A stretch of DNA of 42,818 nucleotides, from NCBI GenBank assembly GCA_902780025.1, contig CACZDV010000008.1:1-42818 (forward strand), given 5' to 3'. The stretch's first letter is position 1. Each line of letters begins with the position of its first letter. This document shows positions 16,906 to 25,220 of this stretch, one piece after another. The stretch is from an uncultured Prevotellaceae bacterium (GTDB taxonomy: Bacteria; Bacteroidota; Bacteroidia; Bacteroidales; Bacteroidaceae). The notes under the pieces are model-generated. The model saw only the letters and a program-made list of their open reading frames with translations, had not been told where the DNA came from and did no database searches. Made by a program: the position numbers and the translations under genes.

Positions 16906-18866
16906 ACAGGCTAACGGACTTTCTGCCGACGACCAAGAAGGAGTTGGAGCTGCGAGGATGGGACTACGTTGACGTCATCCTATTCTCAGCCGATGCCTAT
17001 GTGGACCATCCGTCGTTTGGGGCAGCGGTCATCGGACGTACACTCGAAGCCGCAGGCTATCGCGTGGCCATCGTCCCTCAACCTGACTGGCACGGCGACT
17101 ACCGCGACTTCAAGAAACTTGGACGTCCGCGGCTGTTCTTCGGCATCGCCCCTGGCTGCATGGACTCGATGGTCAACAAGTACACCGCCGCACGACGGCT
17201 GCGCTCTGAGGATGCCTACAGCCCTGATGGGCGCCACGACTTGCGGCCGGAGTACCCTACCATCGTCTACACCAAGATTCTGAAACAGCTCTACCCTGAC
17301 GTCCCCGTCATTTTGGGAGGCATCGAGGCCTCCTTGCGCCGCGTCACCCACTACGACTACTGGCAAGACTGCCTGCGCCCCTGCATCCTCGTCGACTCGG
17401 GTGCCGACATGATCACCTACGGTATGGGCGAGAAACCCACCCTCGAACTGGCCCGCCGCTTCTCCGAAGGCGAAGGTTCCGCCATCGCCATCCCCCACGA
17501 CATCCCCCAGACCGTCTACCTTGCCAACGACATCACCCCACGCGAGGACGACATCGTGCTGCACAGTCACGAAGAGTGCCTTCGCGACAAGCGCGCCGAG
17601 GCCGAGAACTACCGCCACGTCGAGGAACAGTCCAACATGATGCACGCCCAGCGCATCCTCCAGCCATTACGAAGTCTGAAGTCTGAAGGTAGAAGTCTGA
17701 CCTCAGCCATCAGCCATCAGCCATCTTGGGTTGTCGTCAACCCTCCCTACCCCCCGATGACCACCGCTGAACTCGATGCCAGTTTCGACCTCCCCTACAC
17801 TCGCCAGCCCCATCCTAAGTACAAGGGCAAGCGCATCCCTGCCTACGACATGATTAAGTTCAGCGTCAACATCCATCGGGGATGCTTTGGCGGCTGCGCC
17901 TTCTGCACCATCTCCGCCCATCAGGGCAAATTCATCACCTGCCGCTCCAAGGAGAGTATATTAAAAGAGGTGAAGCAGGTCATCCAGATGCCCGATTTCA
18001 AGGGCTATCTCAGCGACCTCGGCGGACCCTCGGCCAACATGTACGGCATGCACGGCCGAAACCTCAATGCCTGCGAACGTTGCAAGCGCCCCAGCTGCAT
18101 CCATCCGCAGATCTGTCCCAACCTCGACACCAACCACTCGCGACTGCTCGAAATCTACCGGGCCGTCGATGCCCTGCCTGGCATCAAGAAAAGCTTCATC
18201 GGCAGCGGCGTACGCTACGACCTGCTATTACATCGCAGCAAGGACGAAGCCGCCAACCGTGCCGCCCAGGAATACACCCGCGAGCTCATCACTCGCCACG
18301 TCAGCGGACGACTGAAGGTGGCCCCTGAGCACACCAGTGACCGTGTGCTCCACTTCATGCGCAAGCCACCGTTCCAGCAGTTCGAGGACTTCAAGCGCCA
18401 GTTCGACCGCATCTGTCGTGAGGAGCATCTCAATCAGCAGATCATCCCCTACTTCATCTCCAGCCACCCAGGCTGTCACGAGCAGGATATGGCCCAACTG
18501 GCCGCCATCACCCGCCACCTCGGCTTCAAGTTGGAACAGGTGCAGGACTTTACGCCCACCCCCATGACCATTGCTACTGAGACCTGGTACACGGGCTACG
18601 ACCCCTACACCCTTGAGCCCGTCTTCTCAGCCAAGACGCCCAAGGAAAAGGAGGCCCAACGCCAATACTTCTTCTGGTACAAAGACAATCCCCAAAATCC
18701 CCATAATTCCCATTCGCCCCAGAAGTCCCATTCTCCCCAGAAGCCCCATAGTCCCCATTCTCCCCAGAAGCCCCATAGTCCCCATCCCCCCCATGACCAT
18801 CATCGAACAGACCCTCGTTCCGAAAAGCCCCGCGACGAAAAGCGAGGACGGCATCGTCGTCACTGA
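16893..18866 (+). CDS. ygiQ: YgiQ-family radical SAM protein with repeat-encoded tail
   Basis: A 657-aa radical SAM protein of the YgiQ/UPF0313 family, whose reaction is unknown. The N-terminal region carries FLPTTKKELELRGWDYVDV and ADAYVDHPSFG, typical of the family; the [4Fe-4S] motif is CFGGCAFC (C-x3-C-x2-C) in the middle, and a second Cys cluster follows (CERCKRPSCIHPQIC). Start is GTG within a heptamer array; no alternative fits the conserved N terminus. About residues 260-278 are encoded by another heptamer array, and residues 599-634 by twelve 9-nt units giving xPH/xPQ/KxH tripeptides. The last 74 nt overlap the next gene. The core is ordinary; the insert and tail are the oddities. 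Confidence 0.93.
   Translation: MSSEYRLTDFLPTTKKELELRGWDYVDVILFSADAYVDHPSFGAAVIGRTLEAAGYRVAIVPQPDWHGDYRDFKKLGRPRLFFGIAPGCMDSMVNKYTAARRLRSEDAYSPDGRHDLRPEYPTIVYTKILKQLYPDVPVILGGIEASLRRVTHYDYWQDCLRPCILVDSGADMITYGMGEKPTLELARRFSEGEGSAIAIPHDIPQTVYLANDITPREDDIVLHSHEECLRDKRAEAENYRHVEEQSNMMHAQRILQPLRSLKSEGRSLTSAISHQPSWVVVNPPYPPMTTAELDASFDLPYTRQPHPKYKGKRIPAYDMIKFSVNIHRGCFGGCAFCTISAHQGKFITCRSKESILKEVKQVIQMPDFKGYLSDLGGPSANMYGMHGRNLNACERCKRPSCIHPQICPNLDTNHSRLLEIYRAVDALPGIKKSFIGSGVRYDLLLHRSKDEAANRAAQEYTRELITRHVSGRLKVAPEHTSDRVLHFMRKPPFQQFEDFKRQFDRICREEHLNQQIIPYFISSHPGCHEQDMAQLAAITRHLGFKLEQVQDFTPTPMTIATETWYTGYDPYTLEPVFSAKTPKEKEAQRQYFFWYKDNPQNPHNSHSPQKSHSPQKPHSPHSPQKPHSPHPPHDHHRTDPRSEKPRDEKRGRHRRH
17671..17726. 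repeat. in-frame heptamer array inside ygiQ
   Basis: Eight phased 7-nt units in two families: GAAGTCT, GAAGTCT, GAAGGTA, GAAGTCT, GACCTCA, then GCCATCA, GCCATCA, GCCATCT. They encode a low-complexity segment (RSLKSEGRSLTSAISHQPS) just before the conserved VVVNPPYPPM block. Confidence 0.85.
18687..18794. repeat. twelve 9-nt units at the ygiQ C terminus and PP2C-like start
   Basis: Twelve consecutive 9-mers of pattern NNNYCCCAN (for example AATCCCCAT, TCTCCCCAG, AAGCCCCAT, AGTCCCCAT), in frame with ygiQ and translated as NPQ, NPH, SPQ, KPH, SPH tripeptides. The last unit ends in CCAT, whose AT begins the ATG of the next gene at 18793. Confidence 0.85.
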
Positions 18867-19620
18867 CGACTTCATTGCCGTCATCGACGGTTCCACCTCA
18901 AAGACAGACCGTCGCCACAGCCGCCGCATGAGCAATGGCCGCTATGCGATGACCCTCGTGGCCGACTACCTACGCCAAATGCCCGCCGATGCCTCGTGCC
19001 ATCAGTTCTGCAAAGGCGTCACCGCTGCCATCCGCAAGCGCTATCTGCCGTTCTGGAAAACCGACAAGGAGGCCGTCATCGAGCGTCTGCGCCAGCATCC
19101 TGAGGAACGGCTCTGTGCCTCAGCAGCCATTTACAGCCGCCGCCGTCGCGAGGTGTGGTTGGTAGGCGACTGTCAATGCCTCATCGGCGGTCAGCTCTTT
19201 GACAATCCAAAGCCATACGAGCAAAAACTTGCCGAACAGCGGGCTTTAAAAGTCAACGAATTATTAAGTACTGGAATGACTGTTACACAGATTCTTACCG
19301 ACGATATAGCCCGTCGTTCCATCATTCCACAGATGCTTGAGGCCATGCATGGACAGAATATTACTTATGCCGTTATTGATGGTTTTCCCATTCCTGAAAA
19401 TCGCATCCTCATTGTCACCCTCAACTTCCAACCTTGTGAAATCGTTCTGGCCACTGACGGATATCCCTTCCTCTGTCCCACTTTACAGGAATCGGAACAA
19501 CAGCTAAAACAACAACGCGAGACTGACCCTTTGAATATCGGTTGCTTCAAGGCTACCAAAGCATTCACGCCAGGCAACAACTCCTTTGATGACCGCACCT
19601 ACATCCGTTTCAAAGTATAA
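18793..19620 (+). CDS. PP2C-like protein (possible Ser/Thr phosphatase)
   Basis: A 275-aa soluble protein whose spaced motifs follow the PP2C fold: FIAVIDGSTS (first metal Asp), SAAIYSRRRREVWLVGDCQCLIGG (the GD strand), EIVLATDGYP (TDG) and near the end DDRTYIRF (DD). The acidic metal ligands therefore seem kept, but overall similarity to PP2C is low, and a role as phosphatase is an inference. The ATG at 18793 is chosen because the frame upstream only translates the ygiQ repeat out of frame into Pro/Ile/Arg repeats. It overlaps ygiQ by 74 nt and ends 6 nt from the convergent ClC gene. Confidence 0.75.
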   Translation: MTIIEQTLVPKSPATKSEDGIVVTDDFIAVIDGSTSKTDRRHSRRMSNGRYAMTLVADYLRQMPADASCHQFCKGVTAAIRKRYLPFWKTDKEAVIERLRQHPEERLCASAAIYSRRRREVWLVGDCQCLIGGQLFDNPKPYEQKLAEQRALKVNELLSTGMTVTQILTDDIARRSIIPQMLEAMHGQNITYAVIDGFPIPENRILIVTLNFQPCEIVLATDGYPFLCPTLQESEQQLKQQRETDPLNIGCFKATKAFTPGNNSFDDRTYIRFKV

Positions 19621-19626
19621 GATAGG

Positions 19627-21414
19627 TCAGTCCTCACTCATATCGTGTACCATCTTACGATAGAGGGTATAAAGACGTTGACGCGAGATATAACCTTTCA
19701 GATGGTTTTGAGTATCAACTACAGGCAGCCACTCGGCGCCCGTATGCTCAAATGTTTTCATGACACTTGACATGGGAGCTGTTTCAAGCAAGGTGGCTAC
19801 GGGTTCCTCCATCAGCTGACTGGCCATGAAGTGGTGATAGAGTTCTATGCGGAACAGCACCTTACGAATATGCATAATATCCACTTCTCCTAATAATGTT
19901 CCGGCACCATCGAGGACTGGCAATACCCGGCTACGACTACGGCTCACCTGATTGACAATCTGGCCTAATTCCATGTCTGGACTGACTGCCATATAGTCAC
20001 GGTCAATCACAGAGTCGAGATTCATCAGCGTCAACACAGCATGGTCGGTATGGTGGGTCAACAGACGTCCTTCTTTAGCCAGACGTGAGCCATAAATACT
20101 GTGAGGCTCGAAGATAATGATGGTAAGGTATGAACTGACTGATACTATCATAAGCGGCAACAAAAGACTGTATCCACCTGTCAGTTCGGCAATCAGGAAA
20201 ATGCCCGTTAGTGGAGCATGCATGACACCAGACATGACACCCGCCATGCCCATGAGGGCGAAGTTCTTCTCAGGAACATAGATACCTATCTGCTCAAGGT
20301 TCCATAGACGAGAGAACAGAAAGCCCGTGAAGCAACCGATGAACAGTGAGGGAGCAAAGGTACCGCCGCAACCACCACCACCATTGGTGGCAGAAGTAGC
20401 AAAGACTTTTGTCAACAGCACCAATGCAACGTAGGGAATAAGCATGGTGGCTTGACCAGCGAAAAGCGAGTTGTTGAGAATCTGGTTCCAGTCAGCCTCT
20501 GTCTTTCCGTTCAGCAGCAGGTTAATACTAGAGTAGCCTTCGCCGAAAAGTGCCGGAAAGAGGAAGATAAGCAGACTTAGCATCGTACCACCAATGGCCA
20601 ACCGTATGTGTGGTCGATCCTTGAAACGTGCAAAGATACTCTCGGCAAAACCCATAGTACGGATGAAATAGAGGGACACCAATCCGCAGGTAATACCTAA
20701 CAGCAGGCAGGCGGGAATACGCTGCACAGTCCAACTATTATCAAGATGAAACGTGAAAAGGGCAGCATCGCCACTAAAGATATAGGTGAAACAGGTAGCA
20801 GTGACACAGCTGACGAGGATAGGCAGCAGCGACGACATAGTCATATCGATAAGCAACACCTCAATAGTAAAAACCAGTCCGGCAATGGGGGCTTTAAAGA
20901 TACCGGCAATAGCACCAGCGGCTCCGCAGCCCACAAGGGTCATTAGCGTCTTGCGGTCCATGTGGAACAACTGTCCGAGATTGGAACCAATAGCCGAGCC
21001 TGTCAGCACAATGGGAGCCTCAGCTCCCACCGAACCGCCAAAGCCGATGGTAATAGCCGATGCAATAACACTTGACCAGGTGTTGTGAGACTTCAGTCGC
21101 GACTTGTTCGAAGAGATTGCATAGAGGATACGGGTAATGCCATGAGAGATATCATCGCGGACGATGTAGCGGACAAAGAGCGAAGTAAGGTAAATGCCGA
21201 TAACAGGATAGACGAGATAAAGCCAGTTGGCTGATGTCTTGGAGAACGAACTGGTGAGCAGCGCTACAATAAGATTGATAATGCTATGAAGTGTAAAAGC
21301 AGCCACTGCTGAGAAGAAACCAACTATCAGTGCTAATATTACCATGAATAGACGGTCGCTGACGTGTTCAACACGCCAGTTGTGCAACCGTGTAATCCAA
21401 TTCTCTTGTTTCAT
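19627..21414 (-). CDS. ClC-type chloride channel/transporter with CBS pair
   Basis: An inner-membrane ClC protein (595 aa) with a C-terminal pair of CBS domains (about 450-595; SVIDRDYMAVSPDMELGQIV and PVATLLETAPMSSVMKTFEH) likely to bind nucleotides. The external gating Glu is in GAEAPIV (GREGPTV in E. coli ClcA), the second filter block is GGTFAPSLF, and the coordinating Tyr is in TGGYSLLLP. The position of the internal proton Glu (E203 in ClcA, FIIEEM) reads FTIEVL, so that carboxylate is missing. This leaves open a channel or an altered antiporter. Its start overlaps the flavoprotein stop by 4 nt. Confidence 0.93.
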   Translation of the reverse strand: MKQENWITRLHNWRVEHVSDRLFMVILALIVGFFSAVAAFTLHSIINLIVALLTSSFSKTSANWLYLVYPVIGIYLTSLFVRYIVRDDISHGITRILYAISSNKSRLKSHNTWSSVIASAITIGFGGSVGAEAPIVLTGSAIGSNLGQLFHMDRKTLMTLVGCGAAGAIAGIFKAPIAGLVFTIEVLLIDMTMSSLLPILVSCVTATCFTYIFSGDAALFTFHLDNSWTVQRIPACLLLGITCGLVSLYFIRTMGFAESIFARFKDRPHIRLAIGGTMLSLLIFLFPALFGEGYSSINLLLNGKTEADWNQILNNSLFAGQATMLIPYVALVLLTKVFATSATNGGGGCGGTFAPSLFIGCFTGFLFSRLWNLEQIGIYVPEKNFALMGMAGVMSGVMHAPLTGIFLIAELTGGYSLLLPLMIVSVSSYLTIIIFEPHSIYGSRLAKEGRLLTHHTDHAVLTLMNLDSVIDRDYMAVSPDMELGQIVNQVSRSRSRVLPVLDGAGTLLGEVDIMHIRKVLFRIELYHHFMASQLMEEPVATLLETAPMSSVMKTFEHTGAEWLPVVDTQNHLKGYISRQRLYTLYRKMVHDMSED

Positions 21415-22613
21415 CTCTCATTTCTTGTTTTATCAGCAATGGCATTGGCCACCACGTAGGCGGTAGTCCATGCTGCCTGAAAGTTAAAGCCACCTGTCAC
21501 GCCATCTATGTCGAGTACTTCTCCGGCAAAATAGAGGCCGGGCACATGAAGACTTTCAAGCGTCACCAGATTAATACTTGACAACGACACGCCACCACAG
21601 GTAACAAACTCGTCGCGGAAAGAAGCCCTGCCTGACGTTGTGTAACCATCATTCACCAAGGCATTAGTCAGACGGTTCAACTCCTTGGAGTTAAGATGCT
21701 GCCAACGACCAGAAGCCCGCTGGCCTAAAGTTTTTTCCAGAAGATACTCCCATAGTCGCGAAGGCAAACCAAAAGGCCGGACACTCTGTAACTGCTTCTG
21801 TGGATGCTGTACCATCAATGCCTGCAACTTCTCTAAAACCTCATGTTCCTTACACCCCGTCCAGTTAATACTAAGTGGCACTTGGTAATGGGCTTCGCTC
21901 AAGTGACGGGCAGCATAACTCGAAAGTCTCAAAATAGCAGGACCGCTGACACCCCAATGTGTTATCAGCAGCGATCCGTCAGCCCTCATCTTTGTGCCAG
22001 GTATCATTACCTGCACGTCTTCAACAACCGTTCCCATCAAGGCTGTAAATGCTGCATCATCAATACTCAGCGTAAAGAGAGACGGTACGGGGGCTACAAT
22101 TTCATGTCCAGACTCCTGGAGCCAATGCAAACCATCAATTCTTGGCGAACCTCCGCTACAAACAGTCACATAGTCAAAGTCGGCAACATCGGCAAGTGTA
22201 TTTACTTTGATACCTGTCCTGACCCTTACCCCATATTGATGGGCTTCTGATATCAGGCAGTTAATGATGGTATGCGAATCCTGTGAAGCCGGGAATACAC
22301 AATCATCGTCCTGAGTGACGAGTTTGACGCCATGATGTTCAAACCATTTATAGGCTGCCCGATAGTCGAACTGCTTGAAGAGACGTTTCATCAGACGGTG
22401 ACCTCTGGGGTATACTTGAGAAAGATCACTGACCCGGGCGAAGGAATTGGTACAATTGCAACGTCCACCACCCGAGACTTCCACCTTGGACAAGACCCGT
22501 TGACTACGTTCCAAAATGGTTACATCCATTTCGGGCACCATCTCTTTTAGGTTTACGGCCAGGAAGAATCCTGCTGCACCGCCCCCGACAATAGCCGTTC
22601 TCTTGACGCTCAC
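21411..22613 (-). CDS. HI0933/BaiN-family NAD(P)/FAD-dependent oxidoreductase
   Basis: A 400-aa flavoprotein of the HI0933-like (YhiN, aminoacetone oxidase/BaiN) family. The FAD-binding Rossmann motif GGGAAGFFLAVNL is at the N terminus, followed by the family signature VEVSGGGRCNCTN and, near the C terminus, YFAGEVLDIDGVTGGFNFQAAWTTA, which closes the FAD site (given by its ends: YFAGEVLD, GGFNFQ). The physiological substrate is unknown for most members. It is in an operon with tsaC upstream (13-nt gap) and the ClC gene downstream (4-nt overlap). Confidence 0.92.
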   Translation of the reverse strand: MSVKRTAIVGGGAAGFFLAVNLKEMVPEMDVTILERSQRVLSKVEVSGGGRCNCTNSFARVSDLSQVYPRGHRLMKRLFKQFDYRAAYKWFEHHGVKLVTQDDDCVFPASQDSHTIINCLISEAHQYGVRVRTGIKVNTLADVADFDYVTVCSGGSPRIDGLHWLQESGHEIVAPVPSLFTLSIDDAAFTALMGTVVEDVQVMIPGTKMRADGSLLITHWGVSGPAILRLSSYAARHLSEAHYQVPLSINWTGCKEHEVLEKLQALMVQHPQKQLQSVRPFGLPSRLWEYLLEKTLGQRASGRWQHLNSKELNRLTNALVNDGYTTSGRASFRDEFVTCGGVSLSSINLVTLESLHVPGLYFAGEVLDIDGVTGGFNFQAAWTTAYVVANAIADKTRNER

Positions 22614-22626
22614 TTCACTTTATTTG

Positions 22627-23196
22627 TCACTTTCGGATGACTTCCACCTGACCATCATGCCGCAGACGGATGATGGACGATGGAGTATGCGGCTTATGCT
22701 CCTGACGCCGACTCCAGCACACATAGTCAACTGCCTCGAGAATACGTGGATCGATGTCACGATAGTTCTGGGCAGCAGGTTCGCCACTGATGTTAGCCGA
22801 CGTTGAAACAATAGCCTTCTGGAAACGGTAACAGAGTTCCTTGGAAAAAGATTCCTGCGTAATGCGGATGCCTATGGAACCATCATCGGCAATCAAGTTG
22901 GGAGCCAGATTCACTGCACCATCAAGAATGAGAGTTGTAGGACGATCGCAGCAATCGATGAGCTGCCAAGCTACATCGGGAACGTCGCGAACATAGCGCT
23001 GCAAGCGGGCATCACTGTCGACAAGGCAGATGAGTGCCTTCGAATCATCGCGCTGTTTAATGTCGTAAACACGCCTGACGGCCTCCTCGTTGGTCGCATC
23101 GCAGCCGATGCCCCACACAGTGTCAGTCGGATAGAGAATCACACCCCCACGGCGCATCACCTCTACGGCTTGACGAATGTCTGCTTCTTGTGTCAT
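22627..23196 (-). CDS. tsaC: L-threonylcarbamoyladenylate synthase
   Basis: TsaC/YrdC makes threonylcarbamoyl-AMP from Thr, bicarbonate and ATP, the first step of t6A37 synthesis in ANN-decoding tRNAs. The 189-aa protein is a single YrdC domain: GGVILYPTDTVWGIGCDATN, then KQRDDSKALICLV for the ATP/threonine pocket, and IGIRITQESFSKELCYRF and STSANISGEPAA further on. It lacks the extra Sua5 C-terminal domain. The start lies 2 nt after the upstream stop, so it is co-expressed with the sensor phosphatase. Confidence 0.94.
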   Translation of the reverse strand: MTQEADIRQAVEVMRRGGVILYPTDTVWGIGCDATNEEAVRRVYDIKQRDDSKALICLVDSDARLQRYVRDVPDVAWQLIDCCDRPTTLILDGAVNLAPNLIADDGSIGIRITQESFSKELCYRFQKAIVSTSANISGEPAAQNYRDIDPRILEAVDYVCWSRRQEHKPHTPSSIIRLRHDGQVEVIRK

Positions 23197-23198
23197 CT

Positions 23199-25175
23199 TT
23201 ATTTTATTTTCTGCACTTTTGCGGGTTTGCCATAACGAATAGCCAACATTGTTATATCATCTTTCAGGGCCGTTTCACCGACAAAACGGTGAACGGTGGC
23301 GGACATACGGTCAATAAACGGCTGTGGAGCAGAATCAAGTCCATATACCGACTGCAGGGCCTCACCCATCATTCGGCGTTCATCGAACGCCTCATGGTCG
23401 ACATTCTCGGCTTTCGTCAAACCATCGGTATAAAGGAAGAGGAGGGTACCAGGTGCCAGCACCGTCTCCTGAGCAGAGAATGTCCAGTCATCGTATAATC
23501 CTACGGAAACATTATCGTCGACAGGTAACTGGTCCATACGTTCGCCAATAAGCAAGGGGGCTACATGTTCCGCATTACAATAACTCAACTGTCCACTTTC
23601 CAAATCGAGTACGCCAACGAAAACCGTTGCCGAAACATTTTCACCGCCAACACCAGCAAGTGTCTGATTCAGGATACTAACAATGTGGTCAGGTTGACTC
23701 TCAGTGGCAGCAACAGTACGGAACATGGCTGTCATTAATGCCATTGTCATCGAGGAACCGACACCACGGCCAGTACTATCACCCACACAGAAGATGAGTT
23801 TGCCATCGCGGAGAACGACATCATAGAAGTCGCCACCCGGCTCACTGGCTTTCTCGGCAATCGCATACATATCAACGGCATCATGCTGAGGTAAGTCTTT
23901 AGGTTTCAACAGCGTCTCCATACCGCGAGCGATTTCAAGTTCTGTGACAGAACGCTCTTCTGCCCTGGAATTCGATTCCAGACCATCATAGGCGTCTTGC
24001 AGGCGGGCATAAGCCTGATTCATACGATTACGCTGACGGCGACGATAAAGCAGATAAGCAGCTAAAAGAGCAAAAACAACAGCCAGGGCAATCACCCCAC
24101 CCCACTGTTTCATACGGCTGATACGTGCCTGCTCAACAGCCTTCTGGGCCTCAGTAGCACGGATAGTTGACAGTTCTTCTGCTTCCAGACGGCGCATTTG
24201 GGTAATGGCCGAATCAAGCCGCTCACAGACAAACATACTCACAGCTTTTGCCGACTCAAGACGTCCTGCCTTTATATTAGCCTGATAATTCTGCACCACT
24301 TTCTGAAGCATTTCAAGCGAGTATCCCGCATCGTGCTCTTCCATCAAATCTTCCAGGCTCTCATAACAATCAGCAGCTTCCTCCCAACGGTCTGCAGCTG
24401 CCAGATAATCTACGGCGAGAATCTTTCCATTGGGAGTATGGCTGTATCGTGTGTTCTGGAATTTAGTGAAGACGGCGGCGGCCTCCTCTTTGCGCTTCAG
24501 TCCTTCAAGGGCAATAGCCTGATAGATATCATATCGTGCCCACTGCTTGTCAACATAGTCTGTATCAATGTCCGTGCGCTGTTCATATTGGCTGATTAGT
24601 TCACCATAGCGTTTCGTCCAACGAAGGGCATCCTCATAATTGCTGGTCTCATTACAGTTGTATGCAATATTGATAACACCGGCAATAGCGTTCTTGTAGG
24701 TTTCGTTGGTACGATGTTTCTCTATATTTTCGAGGTGCATCTTATAGGCACGGTCATAACTCTGGTTTGCCTCGTCGGCAGATAGTCCGAAACGGGACTT
24801 GCAACAGCCGATATAGACAAGCAGATTCGTATAATCGCTCATCGTGTCACACTGTAGTTCCTCCAACCGCTCTGCGGCAGGAACTGCCACTTCCAGTGCC
24901 GACTCATACTCACCTCGTACGCTGAGCACATTTGTCAGACGACAGGCAGACTTGGCATAAACCTCAACATCCTCGGGTTTGGTGGAATTGACGGTCGTTG
25001 CCATAGCGGTTTTCCAGTAATACTCGGCCATACGGTGCTGCATCTTGCGGTCACTGTCATAACCTTTCTTATAATATATCTCTGACTCGCTTCCTCCACT
25101 GCCAGAAGCGTTCTCCTTGCTACAGGCTGCTAACACAAGTAAGGCAGCCACCATACAAAACACTTTCTCTTTCAT
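23199..25175 (-). CDS. SpoIIE-type PP2C phosphatase with TPR sensor region and lipobox
   Basis: A 658-aa signalling protein. It begins with a lipoprotein signal (ALLVLAAC, Cys18) and a Gly/Ser linker, then about 300 residues of TPR-like helices, a membrane helix (about 350-375; GVIALAVVFALLAAYLLYRR), a short coiled coil, and a C-terminal SpoIIE/RsbU phosphatase domain. Metal-binding blocks are EPGGDFYDVV, FCVGDSTGRGVGSSM, LFLYTDGLTKAEN and KDDITMLAIRY. Topology suggests periplasmic TPRs and a cytoplasmic phosphatase, which usually acts on an anti-sigma-factor antagonist (STAS); no partner is in this window. Lipidation together with a second membrane helix is unusual and may be only a signal-anchor. 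Confidence 0.88.
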   Translation of the reverse strand: MKEKVFCMVAALLVLAACSKENASGSGGSESEIYYKKGYDSDRKMQHRMAEYYWKTAMATTVNSTKPEDVEVYAKSACRLTNVLSVRGEYESALEVAVPAAERLEELQCDTMSDYTNLLVYIGCCKSRFGLSADEANQSYDRAYKMHLENIEKHRTNETYKNAIAGVINIAYNCNETSNYEDALRWTKRYGELISQYEQRTDIDTDYVDKQWARYDIYQAIALEGLKRKEEAAAVFTKFQNTRYSHTPNGKILAVDYLAAADRWEEAADCYESLEDLMEEHDAGYSLEMLQKVVQNYQANIKAGRLESAKAVSMFVCERLDSAITQMRRLEAEELSTIRATEAQKAVEQARISRMKQWGGVIALAVVFALLAAYLLYRRRQRNRMNQAYARLQDAYDGLESNSRAEERSVTELEIARGMETLLKPKDLPQHDAVDMYAIAEKASEPGGDFYDVVLRDGKLIFCVGDSTGRGVGSSMTMALMTAMFRTVAATESQPDHIVSILNQTLAGVGGENVSATVFVGVLDLESGQLSYCNAEHVAPLLIGERMDQLPVDDNVSVGLYDDWTFSAQETVLAPGTLLFLYTDGLTKAENVDHEAFDERRMMGEALQSVYGLDSAPQPFIDRMSATVHRFVGETALKDDITMLAIRYGKPAKVQKIK

Positions 25176-25220
25176 TGGGATACGATATTATGTTATTTGA
25201 CTTCTCTTCTGTCGTTTGCT

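Noticed and set aside
18571-18792. N-terminal extension of the PP2C-like protein
   Set aside because: The extra residues are an out-of-frame reading of ygiQ and its nonamer array (Pro/Ile/Arg repeats); the ATG at 18793 starts the conserved part.
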